Positions 9,703-18,232 of a DNA stretch of 64,000 bases are shown here, one piece after another. A program made the position numbers and the translations under genes. The notes under the pieces were generated by a model. It ran no database searches. It saw only the letters and a program-made list of their open reading frames with translations, and had not been told where the DNA came from. Where the stretch lies: the NCBI GenBank assembly GCA_002633025.1, contig NMRB01000350.1, positions 333,375 to 397,374 on the forward strand, written 5' to 3'. Within the stretch, counting starts at the first letter, position 1. Each line of letters starts with the position of its first letter. This stretch comes from Notospermus geniculatus. Lineage: Eukaryota > Nemertea > Pilidiophora > Heteronemertea > Lineidae.

Positions 9703-12700
9703 ATGTATGCCATGAGTAGGCCTACCAATCCTCTGGAGGGGCGGGTGAGAGTGTTTAGCGAAGAGATAAAGAACACGCTGGAACCTACTGATATCGTTGG
9801 CTGTTTTCCGCATTGGCCACAAGGTAAGTGGATGGTGTGAACGGAAAAGGTCCATCCTCCCATAGCAGGGCTTTGGCCTCGCTCCTCTTCATACACTCGC
9901 ACAGTGTTTATGAGTGGATTAGGAGGACGAGGTAAAAACCCTGTGGTAGGATGGAAAAGGTCATGAGTCGAGTTCTTTATCTCAGCCCTTAGTGAGCCTG
10001 GATCGGCACTCCCAGCGCGGGTGTACCAGTAGGCCTATGAGGCCTACTCAATTCCCGGACTCAGTTTACCGCATCTTTTCTGCACTCCCAGCTTCGCCGC
10101 CATGATAGAGGAATATTGGGTACCATTTCCGCAAGGACGGATAAAAGTAAGCCATTGATCGGTTTCATAAATTTATGAAACCGATCAATGGCTTACATTT
10201 ATGCAAAGTGTAGGCCTGAGCCATTAAAATCCGGAAATCATTTAATCTGTATCACCATGGCTACTGCCGTGGGGTAGGCCTACCACAGCTGAAATTATCG
10301 TTTTATTTAGGTTGGATCGAAGACATACAATCAGAACCGACACAGTGCGAGAGAGTTAGGAAATTCTTGTCCTATCTGCTGCATGAGAGAGGTAGCCCTA
10401 CCCCCGGTAAATTTACCTCTGCTGAATTTACGCAGTTCCTGGATGCTTTGCAACGAGCAGGTGAGAGAAAAAACTGATAATAGGGAGTAAGAAAAAAAAG
10501 TGGAATATAAGAAGTGGGAAATTTGACTTTTTTGCGCAAATTTTTCAATTTCTCAAATTGGGATAGAATTTTTTCCCATTTTGGGAAACTTTCTTAAAAT
10601 GACATCATATTTTGTCTGATTTTTCGGGGCGAATTCTCAAAATGGGAAAAAATTTCATCCCTATTTGAGAAATTGAAACATTCGCGAAAAAGTCCAAAAT
10701 TTCCCACTTCTTATTTTCCACTTTCATTTCTTACTCCCTTCCCAAGAATCGACGAGTTATTTCGCGTGACATTTCCTGGGAAAATCGTCTTGAATAAAAT
10801 GAGAGAAGCTCACCTCAGAGGTGAGCTGAAAAACCTCAATGGGCATGTTTTCTGCTGTTAAGTGGAGTGTTTTCATGTGTAGGCGAAGGCTACTTCCGGA
10901 GAGAATATCGAGTCAATAGAGCCTATCATCACACTTCCCGGTTCGTTTTTTATTCTTCTGCCCAAGTCCTGTATTAGGTACGCGTACTGGCCTACTTGTG
11001 CAGCATTAGTAGTTTATGGAAAAGCGTGGTTTAAGTCAATATAAAATTGGGTGTCAATATTATACCATCCGGGATTAGTGGGTCATATTCATTCACCCAG
11101 AATTTAAATGTCCAATTTTTTCTGTAATATTTAGACGCCAGTCAGAATTACGGTCCGGTTAGACTACAGTTGTAGTAGGCCTACGGATGAAATCTTCGCC
11201 ATCCGTTGTATGTGCAACCGCGGCCTTAGCGAAAACTCAGTAATGTCATTTGAAGGAAGGTCCCTATACAGCATCACTACGTTCCTTGCAGGATACCAAC
11301 CACTAAAGAGGAAGCTTCAGGGCGAGCACGTTCAAACTCATGGTTCATATGAACGCATCCTCCGCCTTTTAGAAGATGAGATTGCGAGGAAGATCGTTAT
11401 AAACAGCGTTTTATTAAACGATTTGGTGCAAAGCGGTGTCATTGGTGATGAAGACAAAGAAAGGGTTTTGAGGCACGGGGGCTCACGTGAGGGTGAGTAT
11501 CATCCTGAGCCAAACAGGGGAAGGCTGGCTCTCTCCGTCACCGCATGCGGTGACTGACGCACAGCGCTTAGGACCTCGGATCTCAGGGACGCACAGCGCT
11601 TAGGACCTCGGATCTCAGGGTGGCGAGTATTTGTAGACGGTCTACAGAAATTTTCGCTCCATGATTCAATTCGGGCTCGCTCGATTTAGCTTGCGACACA
11701 TTGGTGTAATATCTACCAGCGTTTCTGTATGTGAATGTTCCGCTCATTTTATAGGCCAACTGCCCTGAGTCGGGGTCTCTCTAGCGGTCTATTGTCAGCG
11801 CGTTCCCAATACAACGAGGGAAACGCTGAAAAACGGGAATATTGGTAGATGTTATACCGTTGATGTTTAAAAGAATTTGATGCTGAGACCAAGACCCCCG
11901 ATTCCGTGACAAACACAACCAGACGAAGGGGAGACATTAGATTGCACCCGTCCCGTAGGCCCTACTCGGGAAGATTCTCGATAAATATTCAGTCCGATGA
12001 TAAAACATCAGATATCATTACTTATCTTCAGCTTTTTATGAGTTAAAAAAGTGTCTACCTCGACGAGATGTGAACTGGCCTGACAGGTTCGTGGAGGCGC
12101 TAAGCCGAAGTGACAACGAGGCGGTCATTTGTGTGTTGTTCGGCATTGATGAAAGCAATTTTGGTGGGTATTTAACTTTAAGCAAATAAATACATTAAAG
12201 TGAAATCAAATTAATATTACGAATGTTCCGCTGGCCATTATTTAGAGTATAATTCCGTCTTAGCCCATTTCCAATAAATCTCATTAAAACAGACTTCAAT
12301 GACAGTCAATTAATATACATGTAGGCCTACTAGGCAAATTCATGACTCTACTTATAGTTGACCGAACGGCCCGCGTGACAGAGGGCCGTATGCAGCACGG
12401 GTCGGACTTTAGCCTAAAGTATAACTTAAGTTAGACTTTGGGCCATATGCACGGGTCACACTTTCATTAAAGTCTGACTTTTCTCAATGCTTCAAGCATA
12501 GAGAAAGTCTAACTTAAGCTATACTTTAGGCTAAAGTGCAATCTGTGAATACGGCCCTAAATCTTCGCTTGAAGCATTGAGAAACGGGAATGAAAGTGTG
12601 GCTGAAGTCCGACCCGTGCATACGGCCCAGAGCATCCACTCAGAGTGCGCCAAAAGTATTCGATATCTATGGGCAATACTGGTAATTTCTTTTAATGTGA

Positions 12701-14444
12701 ACCCTGTGGATTTTCATTTCAGATTCAGCAAGAATCCACAAAAAAAATGAAGATCTGAAGCACAGCATCATTCCAGATTGTATAAAGAGTGAGTCATTGT
12801 CTATTTTCCCTAGGCCTTGATGACCTGGTCTTGGACGAATTGGTTGTACTTTTGTAATAAGTTCAATTAACTTTAAAAGATTTCTCTTGGATTTGATGAA
12901 GAAGTTTTAAAAAACTGCAGTTTTGTCTATCCTTAGGGACAACTGGACCACACCTTTTTAGTTATTGCTTTTTAAGTGAGTGATATACAGGATCAATTCA
13001 CTACAGGGACTGACTATGGATTATGATCTTTTAAAATAAGTGTTCTTGTCCACTAAACGCAGCACAGGTTTTTGGTGATTTTAGCAATGATGTGCTGGGC
13101 ACTGAAAATTAACAACCAAGAGTATGTTTGCAGACTTCAACCCCACTCAACCAGCAAATGAACAGGAACTTTCTGATGATGAAAACGTTTGTATCTTCAG
13201 GCAACCAACCAACTAGGAAAGGGGCACCAAACGTCTTGAATAATTTGAGTCCAACTAAGTCATTGGCCTCGTCATCTCAGCAGTCCAAGGAGGGATCACA
13301 AGGGGTGGACCCTGAAGCTGCGACCCTTTCCTTCCACCTGGAGCATCAATCCTTACGGGAAGAACAAGGGGTACATGCAGAGAGAGGTATGTCTCATTGT
13401 CTTATGTAAGTTTAGAATTAGCAGGTTTTGAAACCTTTCTGAGGTTGTCTTGTCTTAGCACCATTTATTGGCAGTATGTTTGGCTCAATGATAAAGAGAA
13501 TTTAGGACTGTTTGTAACTTATGTATCTTTCAGATGCTGCCGAGAACACCTCCACTAAGACTTCTGACTTCAATCCAGTCTCACAAGATAACCTATCTCA
13601 GCCAGATGAAGGTGGGAAAATGTTCAATAAAGACTTGGACATACCGGATGTAAAAACGCAATTGGGAAATTTGTCCATATCCAACACCAGCGAAGCCAAA
13701 TCCAACACGCCACGCACTCCACCAGGCAAGACAAGTCAAGACCCAGCACCAGGGAAAGGAGCGAAGGGCACCCCAAAAAAGCAAAGCTTGTCAAAGAAAA
13801 GCAGTGGTCATCATTCAACTGCCATGGGGAGTAGCCAATCAGAAATACCTCCTCAAGGTAGTCATGGTAGTGCTCCAACAGCGAGCCATCCTACTGCGAG
13901 TGTACCTTCACAACGTGCCTCAGCAGTGAGCCCTCCTGGGAATGCTAGCAAACCTAAACAGAAGACTAGCCCACCCAGAATACCTCATCAAGGTAGTGCT
14001 CCAACAGTGAGCCATCCTACTGCGAGTGTACCTTCACAACGTGCCTCAGCAGTGAGCCCTCCTGGGAATGCTAGCAAACCTAAACAGAAGCGATCACCAA
14101 AGCCCTCTGATTTAGATCCCAATGTCTGGATTTTAGAAAGGCTTCCCAGACAGCCTGGCAGAAGACCCAAGTGTCGTGGCTGCAAAAAAGATTTTTTTCC
14201 TGGAGATATCTACCTTAAGGTCAAAGGAATGCAACGAATGAAAAAACCACCACATTTTCATGCAGAAACACTTTTCCGTTTCTGTCCAAATCCTGTCTGC
14301 CTCCGTAGCATTGAAGAACCAGACATTGTGGTTGAACCACCGAGGGAACTAATTGTCCCTCCTGGTGTTGTTCCCAATGAAAAGGAGTTGGAGATACTGA
14401 GGCAGATTGGCATACCCATAAAACTCGCCGAAAAGATGCCATAA
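9703..14444 (+). CDS. Tandem-CARD protein B with C-terminal Cys domain
   Basis: Exons 9703-9823, 10311-10460, 11292-11492, 12032-12163, 12723-12788, 13201-13386, 13534-14444. All introns are phase 1, giving 588 residues. The layout is that of gene A: two CARDs (about residues 5-92 and 100-195, with FLDALQRAGYQPL at the junction and LPRRDVNWPDRFVEAL late in CARD2), a Ser/Pro/Lys linker with two 42-residue repeats, and a C-terminal domain with C499-x2-C502 and C536-x4-C541. It has one fewer linker exon and a different C-terminal end (LAEKMP instead of KIKFL). The exon 3 donor is a strong GTGAGT. Every exon length except the duplicated linker and repeat parts is identical to gene A. This conservation of frame across two diverged copies is the main argument that both are real genes. 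A CARD adaptor or regulator role is inference. Confidence 0.82.
9853..9952. mobile_element. 100-bp MITE in intron 1 of CARD gene B, 10-bp target duplication
   Basis: The insertion is flanked by direct repeats GGAAAAGGTC (9843-9852 and 9953-9962), and gene A has one copy of this at the empty site. The ends form an imperfect inverted repeat (CATCCTCCCATAGCAGGG / CCCTGTGGTAGGATG). A 9-11 bp target duplication is typical of Mutator-like elements; that assignment is an inference. Confidence 0.7.
10147..10196. repeat. Perfect spacerless 50-bp palindrome
   Basis: Each 25-base half (GTAAGCCATTGATCGGTTTC then ATAAA) is the exact reverse complement of the other. It lies in intron 1 of gene B about 115 bases before exon 2. 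Gene A has only a related single half ('aaaaccataaatgcaaag'), so the palindrome arose or was gained in B. Confidence 0.9.
10485..10742. repeat. Fold-back element in intron 2 of CARD gene B
   Basis: Orthologous to 723-985. The outer arms are clearer here: 'gggagtaagaaa' at the start and 'tttcttactccc' at the end, with 'aagtggaatataagaagtgg' paired to 'ccacttcttattttccactt'. Shared position in both paralogues dates it before the duplication. Confidence 0.75.
12384..12628. mobile_element. 245-bp fold-back element with nested palindromes, intron 4 of CARD gene B
   Basis: Ends read GGCCGTATGCA..CGGGTCGGACTT and, inverted, GGGCCGTATGCACGGGTCGGACTT. Inner arms 'actttagcctaaagtata' and its inverse form a second hairpin. 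It is absent from gene A. The flanks 'agag' on both sides may be a 4-bp target duplication. Confidence 0.7.
13869..14120 (+). repeat. Coding 126-bp tandem repeat, two units
   Basis: Units start at 13869 and 13995 and encode the same 42-residue Ser/Pro/Lys repeat as in gene A, which has three. The two units here are nearly identical to each other, which suggests recent homogenisation. Confidence 0.9.
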
Positions 14445-14934
14445 AAACTCTCCGAATAGACTATCTCCTCCTTTGAATCTCTTGTACTGATGAGAACAAG
14501 CCTTAACATAATGTTTTACCTTAAATGCAAGCAACCTGGAAGAGAGAAAACAAATCCTAGGTTGAATCATCTTCAGGTGTCACAAACGAGATTCATCTAA
14601 CTTCTAACTCATTTGTCTGTTTCTCTAACTGTGTGATGGAAAATATGTGTGATATCAGGACAGATGAGTTGACGTTAGGTGGAATAAACAGTGGTAGAGA
14701 ACTCGGAGCACTGAATAATGCACCAAAGACGGCTCATGCACCAAAGGTGATTGTGATTGTATGTGATATTTTTCAGTTTATCATGCTTCATTGCCCATTC
14801 CTGTAATTGTCTTCAACATGAATAGTATTGTCTGTAAATAATATGAAAGAGCACAACATACGTTGCATTTCTCACTTTCTGTAGTGTACAATTCACTGAC
14901 AGCCTAGCTGTCTCAAAACAATGCAATAAAACCT

Positions 14935-14940
14935 TAGCCA
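14935..14940 (+). promoter_or_regulatory. Poly(A) signal AATAAA for CARD gene B
   Basis: AATAAA in 'caatgcaataaaac', 490 bases after the stop. Its context is conserved with 6628-6633 in copy A. Confidence 0.65.
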
Positions 14941-15429
14941 GTTAAAAATATATCCTGAGTTTTCTTTTTCCAAGAGGAAAACCAAAGACATCTACAGTAA
15001 TGGTATTTTCTGGCCGACAGGTTCAGGACACAGGTTCCAATCCCACGCAAAATGAAACATGGAATGTGCCTCATCTCAATTCTGATGCAAAAATCCTTGC
15101 GAATCCCGCGTCATTAATACCCCAAGACATTTTGGACAAAATTCTATCAATATATTATCTAGAAACAATGTACAAATCTTTATCTGTCACGAACAGTGTA
15201 TAATAGAATCTGGGTTGAAAAACTGAAATGGACGGAGTATTCCTTGTACTTGCTTCACAAACTTGTGTCATTATATCACAAACTCTTGAGAATCCTTGAT
15301 CTCTTGCTTGAAAACAACAGATGCTGGCTGCGTGCACCCCCAACACCATTTTTTGGAGTTGCTGCTTCGATATAGACGAGGAGTACTTTAGCTTTTCTTT
15401 CCACTCTCTATTTGACATCAACTGGCATC
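14941..15429. other. Intergenic stretch, nothing recognised
   Basis: Separates CARD gene B from the convergent centrin-like gene. A 67-codon open frame at 15000-15203 has no family signal and no splice support. Confidence 0.4.
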
Positions 15430-16473
15430 TTAGAACAGGTTAGTTTGAAGCATAATCCGAATAAATTCATCTTTGTCCACAGCTCCATCACCATTAGTGT
15501 CGGCTTCCATGATCATATCTTTTAAGTCCTCCTCTGAGAAACTGATGCCTGCTTCATGGGCTGCCTGTTTGAGGTTCGCAAGTGTTATCTTGCTGGAATT
15601 ATCTGAAACAAGTTGAACATTCATACAAACATGCATTGTTGTCCCTCTACAACTCAGACAAGGACAGAAGCTCTGATTTCCTTCTATGATGAATGTCTTG
15701 ACAACAGCACTGAATGATGAACTCATTGCCAAAGGTAAGTGCCAGGTACCGGTATTACTTCTTGTTTCAAACCCCACCTTAGTAGCCTACATTGCATCTC
15801 ATTCTTACCATAGTCCATGAGTTTGAAACCCTTGAGGATTTCTTCCTGGATGTCACGAGTGTCACCCTGTCTTTCAATGATAAAACCCAGAAACTCATTG
15901 AAGTCGCACATTCTGAAAAATAATACGAAGTTCGTCAAGAGTAAAACCCATTTCCAATAAGCTTTCTACAGCCACATCTGTCTTGCTGTGATGCACATTT
16001 GAAGCGGATTACTCAATGTTCAGACTTGTTTCATCCAGCCTTATGAGTTAAGGGGGCGTTTAAGTTTGCTTAGTGCACAGTGATTGTACCTACCCTCGTT
16101 TAGTGCATTCAGATGACATATCTTTGACTTCATCTCGCGTCACCTTAAATCCGAGCACCTTCATTGCATTCCTCAATTCTATGGGATTCAGGTACCTACA
16201 GATACAAACACAAGATATATCATTATCAAGTTTTGATCGGATGCGAGGCAAATAGGAGAACATGTACACAATTGAAAATATTTCCACAATCAGTAAAAAA
16301 ATAGCAAAAATTTTCACCAATACTAACCCATCACTATTTCCATCAAATGTTTCAAATACATCACGTAATTCTCTTATTTCCTGTGGAGTCAGTTCCTCAA
16401 GGGCTTTCACACTGACTTTGAAATTGTGAATTTCTTTCTCCTTGACTTCATGGGTTGTAAGTACTTTCAGTAG
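15430..16473 (-). CDS. Centrin/caltractin-like EF-hand protein
   Basis: Minus-strand exons 16328-16473, 16094-16195, 15809-15912, 15430-15602 join in frame (174 residues plus stop). Motifs follow the centrin order: ELTPQEIRELRDVFETFD with a canonical first loop (DGNSDGYLNPIE), NAMKVLGF, then MCDFNEFLGFI, EEILKGFKLMD, a degenerate third loop (DYDNSSKITLAN), and a canonical fourth loop (DTNGDGAVDKDE) ending FIRIMLQTNLF. Centrins are small calcium-binding proteins of centrioles, basal bodies and cilia. Loops 2 and 3 lack key acidic ligands, so calcium binding is expected at loops 1 and 4 only. The upstream exon begins in phase 0 (LLKVLTTHE) and the start lies further 5', probably at 17224-17388. 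It is not a close copy of vertebrate CETN1-3, hence no symbol. Confidence 0.8.
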
Positions 16474-17223
16474 CTGAAAGAGGGATCTGGAGATAAGGCG
16501 CTGTTCAATAATAAACTAGGATAGGCCCTATTAAATAACTAAGAATTTAACAATTTGATTTTGGGTCCCCTCACCAATAAGCAATATAAGATTGCCGTTA
16601 CAACTCCAAGGCCAAGGGCGGCCTATGTTTTGAAAGGCCACTCACCCACTTAGGCCTGGTACTACCAGACTGGGCCGTCAGGCTGTAGGCCTACCGTAAA
16701 CGCTTTACCGTGACTTCCGTGGTGAAAAGAGGAAGTGGATCGAATGTGGGGCAACCGCACAACTGCTCGCTGAGCATGGTGGGAATCGTGGTCGCGCTGC
16801 AGCGTGATATCGCAGGGCAGATGTGAGTTGAAGTCAATGCTTACAAAATTGTGGAGATTACAACAACAACAATCACGGCTAACTGAGGCCACCCGAAGAT
16901 AGGCCAACCGGTAAGATTAAGAGACTTTAACACGTCTGATTTCAAAAAAGCGTCAATCGTTTAAATTTTAAAAACATAAAAAAGCGTCATTTTGAAATGA
17001 CCTGTCCAAATGCAATAGGCCTACATGTATCTCTATCATCTTATCTAGGCCTACCTGAACTGAATTTCAAGCTCTGCAGGCGTTTGTGGCGCCGAAAATG
17101 GCATATAATGCAAGTAGAGGCCTGCCATTGGCTGGGATTTAGGCCTAGGCCTACCATACCGTAGTAATAGTAGGGTACGCTACGGCCCATGACGGCCGCC
17201 ATGGCCGCGCGCGCGGTCTATAC
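16474..17223. other. Probable intron of the centrin-like gene
   Basis: About 750 bases with no convincing exon. An 81-codon minus-strand frame (16662-16907) has no recognisable domain. Confidence 0.4.
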
Positions 17224-17388
17224 AATTGCCTCTAAACTCACCGTTTCTCCTGGTCTCAAAAGTGGAGCAACGTACTGGGGTTTTATGGGATCAAACGGCA
17301 CAGTCTCTTCTTTTGATTTTTTACCCACACTACCCTTCTTTCCCTTCTTTTTCCCTTTTCCCTTCCCTTTCTTTTTCCCCTTGGGCAT
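17224..17388 (-). CDS. Lys/Gly-rich first exon, probably of the centrin-like gene
   Basis: ATG at 17388 opens 55 codons beginning MPKGKKKGKGKGKKKGKK and ending RPGETVSLEAI. It can splice in phase 0 at a GTATAG donor to the phase-0 exon at 16473, giving a 229-residue protein. The donor is not optimal and another small exon could lie between. A strongly basic N-terminal tail is seen in several ciliary and basal-body proteins. The open frame extends upstream to 17544, but the ATG at 17388 starts the distinctive Lys-rich part. Confidence 0.45.
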
Positions 17389-17478
17389 TTTTAGGTTTCT
17401 CTGGCCACCATTTGTAAACAAATGATTGCCAATCAATCTAATCGACCTGGAAACGAGGTTGGCGAATAGACTAGTTCC

Positions 17479-17549
17479 AATCTTTGCCGCTGCACTCCCG
17501 CGGCGCTCGCTTCGTACAGCAGCGCCGCGGGAGTGCAGCGGCAAAGATT
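17479..17549. repeat. GC-rich hairpin in a head-to-head promoter region
   Basis: 29 bases (AATCTTTGCCGCTGCACTCC then CGCGGCGCT) are perfectly repeated in inverse with a 13-base spacer. It lies about 90 bases upstream of the candidate start of the centrin-like gene, between it and TCF19, and could be in a 5' leader. Confidence 0.85.
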
Positions 17550-17683
17550 TGAACCAGTTAGTGAAAGTCGTCGTTTAGGAACTTTGGTAGAAGCGTATGT
17601 AGGCAGTTGAACAAATTTTGTCGTTACTAGCAAATAAAAAAAATCATACCTAAAGATAATATTTTTCAGTAACAACAAAGACT

Positions 17684-17830
17684 CCATGCAAGTAGATTAA
17701 ATACATAAATTTCGTACGAATCGCCTATTTTCGCATATCTAAGAATCAACGACTGGATTCATCTAATTTGCATACCGGAATGAGAAATCATGAAAATTAG
17801 TGATACAGCAAAATTCATGACGTCATACAT
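17684..17830. repeat. Dispersed repeat shared with the ARMH3 upstream blocks
   Basis: The phrases 'tacgaatcgcctatttt' and 'ggattcatctaatttgcat' followed by 'cggaatgagaaatcat' recur in the same order at about 31810-31935 and 54400-54525. No coding signal. A CRE palindrome TGACGTCA (17818-17825) lies at its end here only. Confidence 0.7.
17818..17825. promoter_or_regulatory. CRE/ATF palindrome TGACGTCA upstream of TCF19
   Basis: Perfect CRE consensus, 408 bases before the TCF19 ATG and 430 bases from the opposing centrin-like ATG, so it could serve a shared promoter. Positional inference only. Confidence 0.4.
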
Positions 17831-18232
17831 AATTTGCATATCATAATGAGAAATCATGGAATTGGTAGATTTTACAGTTGGGACGAGATTGAAATGACTG
17901 TGTTGCAAAATAGCGGTGGTCTTCTTTTCAAAAAAATTTTTACTACAAAATTTTTTTGAAAAGGATTTATCAATCTTGTAAATTTTTTATAAACACAATT
18001 AAAAATTTTGTATTGTACTTAATAAAAAGGTCCACTTATTTTGTAGTCACGTACAGATCAAAAAAGTTTTTTCCCCGAGAGAATAAATTTCTACATTGCA
18101 CTTTTCGCGGGTTCGCGGGAGTTTCAACATCTGAACATGTTCAACTCGCATGGCTGACTCGACATGCTCGGGTAAACAAAGCACGTCGTCGAATATGTCA
18201 TGAGAAAATAGATTTATTTTCTCGTTTTAATC

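Larger units (their letters stand above)
9540..14945 (+). repeat. Segmental tandem duplication, copy B
   Basis: Partner of 1-6640. It includes the leader, all exons, intron fold-back elements and the 3' end. Copy B lacks the LINE fragment and three MITEs of copy A but has its own insertions (9853-9952, 12384-12628) and a perfect palindrome (10147-10196). Confidence 0.85.
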
